From positions 1 to 14,694 of the forward strand of contig UQLW01000053.1 of assembly GCA_900542005.1 (NCBI GenBank): 14,694 nucleotides of DNA, written 5' to 3'. The stretch comes from an uncultured Eubacteriales bacterium (GTDB lineage: Bacteria > Bacillota > Clostridia > Christensenellales > UMGS416). A program made the position numbers and the translations under genes. Each line of letters begins with the position of its first letter. Position 1 is the first letter of the stretch. The notes beneath the pieces were generated by a model. That model worked only from the letters and a program-made list of their open reading frames with translations. It was not told the origin of the DNA and did no database searches. This document shows, piece by piece, positions 1 to 5,638 of this stretch.

Positions 1-206
1 TGCTGACGCGCCTGGAGCTGGAGGGCCGCGACGCCGCCTTTGTCATTGGCGGGTCCCTGGGCCTGAGCGCCCAGGTGCTGAAGGCCTGCCCGGACCGCCT
101 CTCCCTGGGCGCCATGACCTGGCCCCATCAGATCGCCCGCATCCTGCTGCTGGAGCAGATCTACCGCGGATACCGGATCGCCCGGAATGAGCCCTATCAT
201 AAATAG
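1..206 (+). CDS. rlmH: RlmH, 23S rRNA pseudouridine-1915 N3-methyltransferase (C-terminal part)
   Basis: The window opens inside this gene; the frame starts at base 3 and gives the last 67 residues before a TAG stop at 204-206. RlmH is a cytoplasmic SPOUT-class methyltransferase that uses S-adenosylmethionine to methylate pseudouridine 1915 in helix 69 of 23S rRNA in assembled 70S ribosomes. Visible hallmarks are the glycine-rich SAM-binding loop FVIGGSLGLS, the TWPHQIARILLLEQIYRGY segment of the trefoil knot, and the C-terminal EPYHK tail, which ends the protein in most family members. The family is about 155-160 residues long, so roughly the first 90 are outside the window. A position near oriC is common for this gene in Bacillota. 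The 5' end is missing, so nothing can be said about its start or promoter. Confidence 0.93.
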   Translation, partial: LTRLELEGRDAAFVIGGSLGLSAQVLKACPDRLSLGAMTWPHQIARILLLEQIYRGYRIARNEPYHK

Positions 207-218
207 AAAATATATTTA

Positions 219-247
219 TTTACTTTTTTCGAGAAACATGGTATTTT
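219..247 (+). promoter_or_regulatory. Possible sigma-A promoter for the zinc-ribbon/Y-polymerase pair
   Basis: TTTACT (219-224), a 17-base spacer and TATTTT (242-247) lie in the AT-rich gap after rlmH and 36 bases upstream of the next start codon. The -10 element is weak, and read-through from rlmH is equally possible. Confidence 0.3.
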
Positions 248-282
248 AAACCTATAAGCCCCCCAGGAGAAAGGAGCATACC

Positions 283-849
283 ATGTTTTGTAGCAACTGT
301 GGAAAGAACCTGAACGGCTCTGAAACCTTCTGCTCCGCCTGCGGCCATGCCGTCCATGGCAGCGAGGCAGAGCCAACCGCCGTCCCCTACACCCAGTCTC
401 CGGCTCTCCCTATGAAATGGTATAAGTTCGTCATCTATTTCCAGCTCTTCGCAGGTGCGGTTCTCTATGTATATGATGCCTTTCAGTATGCCACCGGCAT
501 GGTTTACGGCGGTTTTCAAACGGCCGGCATGGTGTTTACCGTTTATCCTGGCCTTCAGTTCCTGAATTATGGTATGACCGCCGTCTCCCTGGCTCTGGCC
601 GTATTCGCCATCGTGCTCCGCCAGCGGCTGGCGCGTTTCAAGGCCAACGCTTTCCCTTCCCTCTATGTGTACTATTTGAGCGGCTTTGTTTGCTCGCTGC
701 TATATGCCATCGCCTCCACCCTGATTACGAAGATCAATTTCTTTGACGTTACCATGGTATCCCCCCTTATAGCCGCCTTAATCGGCAGCGGCGTCATGAT
801 CCTGCTGAGTATTGCGTACTTTAACAAGCGTAAGCATCTTTTTCACTGA
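283..849 (+). CDS. Zinc-ribbon domain-containing multi-pass membrane protein of unknown function
   Basis: A 188-residue protein. Residues 1-21 form a short zinc ribbon with cysteines 3, 6, 17 and 20 (CSNCG...CSACG), the zinc_ribbon_2 type found at the N-terminus of many small Bacillota membrane proteins. A polar linker (about 22-43) follows, then four hydrophobic stretches near 47-69, 93-113, 125-147 and 158-180. The chain ends in a basic tail (NKRKHLFH), so an integral membrane location with a cytoplasmic ribbon is inferred. The function is unknown; such ribbons may bind metal or mediate protein contacts. The start ATG is preceded by AAGGAG at 271-276 with 6 bases of spacing. The stop is 42 bases before the likely start of the polymerase gene, with no terminator visible between them, so the two are probably co-transcribed. 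Confidence 0.82.
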   Translation: MFCSNCGKNLNGSETFCSACGHAVHGSEAEPTAVPYTQSPALPMKWYKFVIYFQLFAGAVLYVYDAFQYATGMVYGGFQTAGMVFTVYPGLQFLNYGMTAVSLALAVFAIVLRQRLARFKANAFPSLYVYYLSGFVCSLLYAIASTLITKINFFDVTMVSPLIAALIGSGVMILLSIAYFNKRKHLFH

Positions 850-891
850 CCGCTCCTCTCCTTGCGGGAAGCGGCAAAGGAGGGACTAAGC

Positions 892-2136
892 TTGGACCGA
901 ACCATCCTGCACTGCGACTGCAACGGCTTTTACGCCTCGGTGGAGTGTATCCAGCGCCCCGAGCTGTGGAAGGTGCCGATGGCCGTTTGCGGGGATCCGG
1001 AGAACCGTCACGGGGTGATCCTCGCCAAGAACGAGCTGGCCAAGGGCTTTGGCGTCGTCACGGCGGAGACCGTATGGATGGCCCGGAAGAAATGTCCCGA
1101 CCTTGTGCTGGTTCCGCCCCATCACAGCCTCTATCATGCCTATTCCCGGCGCATCAATGAAATCTATGGCCGGTACACCGACCAGGTGGAGGCTTTCAGC
1201 GTGGATGAATCCTGGCTGGATGTGACCGGCAGCCGCAGGCTCTTTGGCAGCGGCCGGCAGATCGCCGACGAGCTGCGCAGAACCATCCGGCAGCAGCTGG
1301 GCCTTACCATTTCGGTGGGCGTCTCCTTCAACAAGATATTTGCCAAGCTGGGCAGCGACTACAAAAAGCCCGACGCTACCACGGAAATTACCCGGGAGAA
1401 CTATCGCAGCATCCTCTTTCCCCTGCCGGTGCGGGATATGATTTTCGTCGGTAAATCCACTGCTCACTCGCTGGAGCGCCTAGGCATCTATACCATCGGC
1501 CAGCTGGCCGAGGCAGACCGCGCCCAGCTGGAAAATCAGCTGGGGAAGCTGGGCGCTGTGCTTTGGGAATATGCCAATGGGCTGGACGATAGCCCTGTGC
1601 AGGTACAGGGCGCGGAGGAGGCTGCAAAAAGCATATCCAATTCCATCACCTTCCGCCGGAACCTGGAGGGCCTGGAGGATATCCGTCAGGGCCTCCTTAT
1701 GCTGGTAGACTCGGTAGCGACCCGCCTGCGCGCCCAGGGGCTTCGCTGCCAAACGCTGGCCGTTTCCATCAAGGATCCCAGCCTGAAGGTCATTTCCCGG
1801 CAGCGTACCCTGCCCTATGCCGCCAACCAAACGCAGCTGCTGTATCAGACGGCGCTGGACATAGTCCGCGACAGCTGGAACCTGAGGGCGCCCATCCGCC
1901 TGCTTTCGGTGGCGGCTACAGGCTTGACGGCTAAGGCTGCCGCCAAGCAAACCGACCTCTTCGGCGATACCGGCGAGCACGACGAGCGCCGCCAGCGCCT
2001 GGATCAGGCCGTCGACGCGATCCGCCGGCGCTTCGGAGAAAGCTCCCTTCAATATGCCACCCTGTTGGATACCGATATTGTATCCGGCGATCCGCATGAG
2101 CCTGTGGAAAAGCCGCCTTCCTCGGAAGAAACATAA
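892..2136 (+). CDS. dinB: Y-family translesion DNA polymerase (DinB/UmuC superfamily, Pol IV-like)
   Basis: An error-prone polymerase that copies past damaged template bases. I place the start at TTG 892 because AAGGAGG at 877-883 sits 8 bases upstream; an in-frame TTG at 862 lacks a comparable site. This gives 414 residues. The palm carries the metal ligands: Asp9 in HCDCNGFYASVE and Asp105-Glu106 in FSVDESWLDVT. Tyr14 aligns with the steric-gate aromatic residue. SVGVSFNKIFAKLGSDYKKP (141-160) is the conserved palm/finger segment. A helix-hairpin-helix thumb (about 180-225) and a little-finger domain (about 245-350) follow. QTDLF at 353-357 matches the beta-clamp-binding consensus, so the protein should dock on the DnaN encoded nearby. 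The C-terminal tail is acidic and variable. It probably forms an operon with the upstream zinc-ribbon gene. No LexA-type operator was recognised. UmuC-like subfamily membership cannot be excluded. Confidence 0.92.
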   Translation: MDRTILHCDCNGFYASVECIQRPELWKVPMAVCGDPENRHGVILAKNELAKGFGVVTAETVWMARKKCPDLVLVPPHHSLYHAYSRRINEIYGRYTDQVEAFSVDESWLDVTGSRRLFGSGRQIADELRRTIRQQLGLTISVGVSFNKIFAKLGSDYKKPDATTEITRENYRSILFPLPVRDMIFVGKSTAHSLERLGIYTIGQLAEADRAQLENQLGKLGAVLWEYANGLDDSPVQVQGAEEAAKSISNSITFRRNLEGLEDIRQGLLMLVDSVATRLRAQGLRCQTLAVSIKDPSLKVISRQRTLPYAANQTQLLYQTALDIVRDSWNLRAPIRLLSVAATGLTAKAAAKQTDLFGDTGEHDERRQRLDQAVDAIRRRFGESSLQYATLLDTDIVSGDPHEPVEKPPSSEET

Positions 2137-2400
2137 AGTTGTGCACTTTTTGTGGATAACTAGGTGGATAACCTGTGAATTTTCCTCTTGATTTGGGGAT
2201 AACCCGTGGAAATCTTGCCCTTTTATGGTGGATATTCTGTGATTTCGTTTTTTTATCCACCATTCACTTTTTTCTTTACACAAAACAGGTTCTTTTACAA
2301 AGGATATTTTATGATTTTTGCCACAGCTCCCTCTGGGCTGTGCATATCGGCGCCGGTCCGCCCATCCGTGAAAAATTTGCAAGAAAGTCATCAGGGGGAC
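2137..2400. promoter_or_regulatory. DnaA-box cluster with AT-rich flank, separate from the dnaA-proximal origin
   Basis: No gene is supported here. Several copies of the DnaA box (TGTGGATAA or its complement TTATCCACA) occur: an exact copy at 2151-2159; single-mismatch copies GGTGGATAA at 2163-2171, TGGGGATAA at 2194-2202 and TTATCCACC (opposite orientation) at 2253-2261; and a two-mismatch copy at 2227-2235. The first four forward boxes share one orientation and are followed by a very AT-rich stretch (about 2241-2325). No terminator hairpin was seen for the polymerase gene. Binding by DnaA is inferred from sequence only. The group could be a secondary origin element, a DnaA titration site, or a remnant of an ancestral bipartite origin. 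Confidence 0.6.
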
Positions 2401-2429
2401 TTGCTTTTTGGGTTCAATTTGTGTATGAT
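2401..2429 (+). promoter_or_regulatory. Probable promoter for tRNA-Ser
   Basis: TTGCTT (2401-2406), a 17-base spacer and TATGAT (2424-2429) give a plausible sigma-A promoter about 70 bases upstream of the tRNA. The -10 element matches 5 of 6 consensus bases and the -35 matches 3 of 6. Confidence 0.45.
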
Positions 2430-2500
2430 AAGTGTGCTGTTTTTATCGTGCCTTGTTGTTGCGTGCCCATGGGCTGGCGGCGGCAGGACGATTGTCATAG

Positions 2501-2591
2501 GGAGAGATGGCTGAGTGGCTGAAGGCGCACGATTGGAAATCGTGTTACCGTTAATAGCGGTACCGGGGTTCAAATCCCCGTCTCTCCGCCA
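2501..2591 (+). tRNA. tRNA-Ser, anticodon GGA
   Basis: The acceptor strands GGAGAGA (2501-2507) and TCTCTCC (2581-2587) pair fully, followed by discriminator G2588 and an encoded CCA (2589-2591). The D-arm is TGGCTGAGTGGCTGAAGGC. The anticodon stem CACGA/TCGTG encloses the loop TTGGAAA, with anticodon GGA at 2535-2537, which reads UCC and UCU serine codons. A long variable arm (ACCG...CGGT) marks a class II tRNA, as expected for serine. The T-arm is CCGGGGTTCAAATCCCCG. It appears to be a single-gene transcript, with its own promoter upstream and a terminator directly after it. Confidence 0.97.
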
Positions 2592-2592
2592 C

Positions 2593-2630
2593 ATCGGAGC
2601 AAAGTTTGACTTTGCTCCGATTTATTTTTT
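2593..2630 (+). terminator. Intrinsic terminator of tRNA-Ser
   Basis: A perfect 12-bp stem, ATCGGAGCAAAG (2593-2604) with CTTTGCTCCGAT (2610-2621), has a 5-base loop and is followed by TTATTTTTT. It begins two bases after the tRNA CCA end. Confidence 0.93.
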
Positions 2631-2664
2631 GGTCACAGATGGTACCTGCTCCCGTTTTGAAGGA

Positions 2665-2693
2665 TTGTATTGAAAATGTAGGAATGATATAAT
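2665..2693 (+). promoter_or_regulatory. Promoter of the lipoprotein gene (extended -10)
   Basis: A consensus TATAAT (2688-2693) is preceded by TGA, giving an extended -10 TGnTATAAT. A partial -35, TTGTAT (2665-2670), lies 17 bases upstream. The start codon is 37 bases downstream of the -10. Confidence 0.65.
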
Positions 2694-2730
2694 TTCCATA
2701 AAAGGCCCATATATAGAGGGAGTGTCGTTT

Positions 2731-3441
2731 ATGAAGAAAATCTTTGTTTTACTGATGTGTGCTCTCATGTTATCGTTGGCTTCCTGCAGCAGCAATGGCG
2801 ACAGTGATTTCTCTGTATCCAGCCCAGAAACAACCACGACGACAGCATCACAAGATAAAACGGAAGAGTCCACGGATTCTGCGGATGTTTCAGGCGATGA
2901 ATATCCATTTGCAACGCCAATCGTACCCGATGGGCTAAGCTCTGATCCGGAAAGTTTCCAGGTTTCACTGGATGGGAATATTATCACCTTGCCTGCCCTA
3001 TATAAGGATTTTACCGCCCTTGGGTGGGAATGCGATATTGATGTAAACGAGGAGACGCTGAAGCCTGGATTTATTATGGTGGGAAATGCCTCGCTTAGAA
3101 AGGGCGATACGTCTTTATCCGGAGCGAACTTTATCAATCTCAGCGATCAAGAATTGCCTTTGTCCGAATGCTATGTATATGGATTTTCCTTTGCTTACGA
3201 TTCAAAGGGTGCGGTTGACACATCGGTTGTATTTCCCGGCGGCCTGCATATCGGTTCCACGGTTGATGACATCATAGCCGCATATGGAGACCCGACTGAG
3301 ACAGATGATTCAAGGTCAACCGTTACAAAGCTAATCTATCAATACGGCGAGGGGAATGAGATAACATTTGAAATCGACAAAAAGCAACCGCCGTATTGGA
3401 ACAGGATGACGGTTTACCGGGAAGAAGCTCCTGAAAACTAA
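2731..3441 (+). CDS. Putative lipoprotein of unknown function
   Basis: I chose ATG 2731 because GAGGGAG (2716-2722) is 8 bases upstream and the protein then begins with a clean signal peptide; an in-frame GTG at 2722 overlaps that ribosome binding site. The 236-residue product has an MKK n-region, a hydrophobic core, and a lipobox LASC with Cys19 as the expected lipidated residue. Export and anchoring to the outer face of the membrane are therefore inferred. A Ser/Thr/Asp/Glu-rich linker (about 20-55) precedes a globular domain. Its C-terminal part (GGLHIGSTVDDIIAAYGDP, then YQYGEGNEITFEI) resembles the small alpha/beta modules of SmpA/BLIP-type lipoproteins, where a GxT...YGxP turn recurs; that similarity is an impression, not a family assignment. 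Codon use is more AT-rich than in the origin genes. It is monocistronic, with its own promoter and a hairpin after the stop. Confidence 0.82.
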   Translation: MKKIFVLLMCALMLSLASCSSNGDSDFSVSSPETTTTTASQDKTEESTDSADVSGDEYPFATPIVPDGLSSDPESFQVSLDGNIITLPALYKDFTALGWECDIDVNEETLKPGFIMVGNASLRKGDTSLSGANFINLSDQELPLSECYVYGFSFAYDSKGAVDTSVVFPGGLHIGSTVDDIIAAYGDPTETDDSRSTVTKLIYQYGEGNEITFEIDKKQPPYWNRMTVYREEAPEN

Positions 3442-3469
3442 TGCTGGACAGAGGTCCATCTAACTTCAA

Positions 3470-3540
3470 CAGCACCCTGGAAGCGGAACGAAAAATGTCC
3501 ATTGTGGATTTTTTCATTCAGCTTCCAGGGTGCTGCTATT
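3470..3540 (+). terminator. Long hairpin after the lipoprotein gene, probable terminator
   Basis: A perfect 15-bp inverted repeat, CAGCACCCTGGAAGC (3470-3484) and GCTTCCAGGGTGCTG (3521-3535), encloses 36 bases and is followed by CTATTTTATG. The stop codon is 28 bases upstream. The loop is unusually long and holds a weaker internal stem (TCCA/TGGA flanked by A and T runs). No target-site duplication is seen, so termination is preferred over a mobile-element reading. Confidence 0.6.
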
Positions 3541-3782
3541 TTATGATCATTCTTTACCTCTGATGTATCAGGCGGTCAATCAAGCTGACCGGCCTTGGTT
3601 CAAAAATAGAGCCCCAAAAAATCGCACCTTTTCCCAAGGGCATGCCTGGGAAAGTACGAACAGCCGAAGGATTATATTATATTTAAGGTGGCTTGCCTCT
3701 TTTTTCATACCTCTTAGCGATGGTTACAGCGCTATTTCGCTCCTTTATGCCAACCGGCCATGACCCTGCTGTGATCTTTAGG

Positions 3783-3896
3783 TTACGCGGTACCCAATCT
3801 GCAGCCGCTTAGGAAGCATCTGCCGTCTGGCGGGATCAATTCGGTATTCTGGCAATAAAAAAGGCATCCTTCTTTCTGTCCAAAGGATTCATCCAT
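3783..3896 (-). CDS. Doubtful small cysteine-containing reading frame (37 residues)
   Basis: The minus-strand frame runs from ATG (3894-3896) to TAA (3783-3785), with AAAGGAT a few bases upstream of the start. The peptide has four cysteines in two CxxxC-type pairs (CLFYC at 11-15 and CFLSGC at 27-32), a pattern that could bind metal. It has no recognised family, no clear promoter, and a length easily reached by chance. It is listed only because the stretch is otherwise empty. Confidence 0.15.
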   Translation of the reverse strand: MDESFGQKEGCLFYCQNTELIPPDGRCFLSGCRLGTA

Positions 3897-3977
3897 GGGA
3901 CCATCCTTTCTTTACGCCGGTATATTGGGAAAAAGTTATAGACTCGTAACATTTTTCCTAATTTTCTATTATTTTAC

Positions 3978-4006
3978 TATAATATAAAAGGAAATCATGC
4001 TATAGT
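3978..4006 (+). promoter_or_regulatory. Possible promoter -10 elements upstream of the SLOG-family gene
   Basis: A perfect TATAAT (3978-3983) and a second candidate TATAGT (4001-4006) lie in an AT-rich block 55-80 bases before the next start codon. No good -35 accompanies either one (the best is TTCCTA, 17 bases before TATAAT), so which one is used is unclear. Confidence 0.4.
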
Positions 4007-4060
4007 GGTACTAAACTTGTGTAGAATCCTTCATTTTCGAGAAAGTACGAGGTATGATCC

Positions 4061-4429
4061 ATGCGCATCTGTATCGCCGGCTCCAAAAGCCTGGATATGG
4101 ACATCAGCCCTTATATCCCCGAGGGCGTCACGGAGCTTGTTACCGGTGGCGTACAAGGGATCGACAAAGCGGCAAACCGCTGGGCAGACGAGCGGCATAT
4201 TTCTAAGCTGGTTTTTCATCTTCATCCGGGAATCACGCTGGGTAAGCTCAATGAAATGATTATGGACAGTGTGGATTTGGTGATCGTCCTGTGGGATGGA
4301 AAGTCCAGAGGGACACGCCGCATTCTTCAATATGTCCGAAAGCAAAAGATTCCCTGCCATCTTTATATTTTTATTTCTGACTATCCCGGAGATCCCGGCG
4401 CCATCGCGCTGCGGGCAGAATTTCTGTAG
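4061..4429 (+). CDS. Small SLOG/DprA-like Rossmann-fold protein (DUF2493/YspA-type)
   Basis: A 122-residue protein. It opens with the strand-loop MRICIAGSKSL, then has the glycine-rich turn VTGGVQGIDKAA (27-38) and the strand DLVIVLWDGKSRGTR (72-86). This order matches the small SLOG superfamily, whose members bind nucleotides or nucleotide-derived ligands and often act as sensors or nucleotide-processing enzymes. No catalytic residue can be assigned with confidence. The protein has no signal peptide or membrane segment, so it should be cytoplasmic. GAGG (about 4048-4051) lies 9 bases upstream of the chosen ATG. It stands alone and converges with recF; a long hairpin follows its stop. The ligand and role are unknown, and family membership is inferred from the motif layout. 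Confidence 0.75.
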   Translation: MRICIAGSKSLDMDISPYIPEGVTELVTGGVQGIDKAANRWADERHISKLVFHLHPGITLGKLNEMIMDSVDLVIVLWDGKSRGTRRILQYVRKQKIPCHLYIFISDYPGDPGAIALRAEFL

Positions 4430-4442
4430 TCCGAATGAATCG

Positions 4443-4488
4443 ATAGGGAGTATATTCTACATTTGTAGAATATACTCCCTATTATTTT
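4443..4488 (+). terminator. Long perfect hairpin between the convergent SLOG-family gene and recF
   Basis: ATAGGGAGTATATTCTACA (4443-4461) and its exact complement at 4464-4482 form a 19-bp inverted repeat with two central bases, followed by TATTATTTT in the plus direction. It starts 13 bases after the SLOG-gene stop and should end that transcript. In the minus direction the tail after the stem is poor in T, so its use by recF is less certain. Confidence 0.75.
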
Positions 4489-4497
4489 ACAATTGTA
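4458..4497. repeat. Two TACANNTGTA palindromes 30 bp apart
   Basis: TACATTTGTA (4458-4467) is the centre of the long hairpin, and TACAATTGTA (4488-4497) lies just after the recF stop. Both are followed by GAAT, giving two copies of TGTAGAAT. TACANNTGTA is the operator core of CopY/BlaI-type repressors, but no such regulator is encoded here and the sites lie at gene ends, so a regulatory role is speculative. Confidence 0.5.
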
Positions 4498-4503
4498 GAA
4501 TTT

Positions 4504-5619
4504 CTAGTTTTTCGGCGTAACCTGGCCCCTCTCCACCCGGAACTGCCTGGCGCTGCCCGCCCGCAGGGCAAGGCTCTCCAGATCGACACAGGTAATAAAG
4601 GTCTGCACCCTGCCGATATAATCCTGGAGCATGTCGCGCCTTGCGCCGTCCAGCTCGGAAAATACGTCGTCCAGCAGCAGAATAGGCGCCTCTCCGGTCA
4701 GCTGCTCCATGAGCTTCAGCTCTGAAAGCTTCATGGACAGCACGGCGGTACGCCGCTGGCCCTGGGAGGCGTCGCTGCGGGCGTCCGCCCCGTTGATCCG
4801 CACAGCCAGATCATCCCGATGGGGCCCCGCTGTGGTAGCGCCCAGCCGGATATCCCGCTGCCGGTTGCGCAGCAGCAGCTCGGCCAGCTGCTGCTGCCGC
4901 TGCTGCTGGCTGCCCGACAGCGCCGACTCATAGCCGATCTCCAGCTCCTCCTGCCCGGAGGTAAGCCGTCCATGGATTTGCCTGGCGTTTTCGCTTAAAA
5001 ACGCTGCAAACTCCCCCCTGCGAAGGGAAAGGGCCGCGCCGGCTTCGGCCAGCTGAGCCTCCCATACCTCCATGGTTTCCTCGCCCCTTCCCTCCCGCTG
5101 GATCAGCTTTAGCAGCTCATTGCGCTGCAAAAGGGCGCGCTGGTACCGCTGCAGCAGAAAGAAATAGCCGCCTTGGGCCTGGGACAGGGTCATATCCATG
5201 AAGCGCCGGCGCCAGGCAGGGCCGTCCTTGATGAGGTTCAGGTCCTCCGGGGAGAACATCACGGCGTTCATATGGCCCATAAGCTCGCCCAATCGGGTAA
5301 TGGAGCTGCCGTTCACCCGGACAGCCTTGCGCCCCCTGTGGGTCAGCGCCACCTCCAGCTGGTGATCCCCGTCCCGCTGGCGGCATAGGGCGGCGATGTA
5401 AGCACGGTCGGCAAAGCTCATTTCCCCATCGTGGCGGATCATTTCCTTGTCCCGGGCGGTGCGGTGGCTGCGGCCGGTGCATAATACATGGATGGCTTCC
5501 AGCAGGTTGGTCTTGCCCTGGGCGTTCCGTCCGGTAAACACCGAAAGCCCCGGGGCAAATTCAAGCTCCAGGGCCTCATAATTCCGGAAATTTTTTACCG
5601 TCAACTGGGTCAGTATCAT
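4504..5619 (-). CDS. recF: RecF, DNA replication/repair ATPase
   Basis: A 371-residue SMC-like ABC ATPase, the usual family length. RecF binds single-strand gaps with RecO and RecR, helps load RecA in gap repair, and supports restart of stalled forks. Visible motifs are the N-terminal KNFRNYEALELEF, Walker A GRNAQGKT (30-37), the ABC signature region SQGQRRTAVLSMKLSEL, Walker B with catalytic acid APILLLDDVFSELD, and a late conserved TCVD. A Gln-rich stretch occurs in the helical arm. ATG 5619 follows the oxidoreductase stop by 19 bases, with GGGAAGGA upstream, so it is likely translated from the same message as that gene and possibly dnaN. It is the last gene of the minus-strand run; a gyrB gene would follow here in Bacillus-type origins, but a convergent plus-strand gene is found instead. 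Confidence 0.96.
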   Translation of the reverse strand: MILTQLTVKNFRNYEALELEFAPGLSVFTGRNAQGKTNLLEAIHVLCTGRSHRTARDKEMIRHDGEMSFADRAYIAALCRQRDGDHQLEVALTHRGRKAVRVNGSSITRLGELMGHMNAVMFSPEDLNLIKDGPAWRRRFMDMTLSQAQGGYFFLLQRYQRALLQRNELLKLIQREGRGEETMEVWEAQLAEAGAALSLRRGEFAAFLSENARQIHGRLTSGQEELEIGYESALSGSQQQRQQQLAELLLRNRQRDIRLGATTAGPHRDDLAVRINGADARSDASQGQRRTAVLSMKLSELKLMEQLTGEAPILLLDDVFSELDGARRDMLQDYIGRVQTFITCVDLESLALRAGSARQFRVERGQVTPKN

Positions 5620-5638
5620 CGCGCGTCCTTCCCTGCCC

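Larger units (their letters stand above)
3541..4060. other. Stretch with no recognised gene between the lipoprotein and the SLOG-family gene
   Basis: About 520 bases with no convincing coding region. It holds a near-palindrome, TTTCCCA (3630-3636) with TGGGAAA (3647-3653) around GGGCATGCC, which could fold as a hairpin. It also holds a weak 37-codon minus-strand reading frame (3783-3896) and an AT-rich block at about 3945-4010 that probably carries the promoter of the next gene. The composition is more AT-rich than the surrounding housekeeping genes. It could be decayed coding sequence, but I recognise no parent protein. Confidence 0.5.

Noticed and set aside
862..891. Upstream TTG as start of the Y-family polymerase
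   Set aside because: The strong AAGGAGG lies between this codon and TTG 892; family proteins begin close to the ILHCDCN strand, which fits 892.
2175..2522. Overlapping plus-strand frames across the DnaA-box cluster and into tRNA-Ser
   Set aside because: They overlap a certain tRNA, lack ribosome binding sites and encode Phe-rich translations of AT-rich spacer.
3530..3763. 77-codon plus-strand frame after the lipoprotein hairpin
   Set aside because: It begins inside the terminator arm, has no ribosome binding site and shows no recognisable motif.
2501..4500. Genomic island integrated at tRNA-Ser
   Set aside because: No integrase and no second copy of the tRNA 3' end were seen in the downstream sequence of this window.
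4856..4925. CTG/CAG triplet repeats within recF
   Set aside because: They encode the Gln-rich segment of the RecF arm (SQQQRQQQLAELL) and reflect codon choice, not an independent repeat element.
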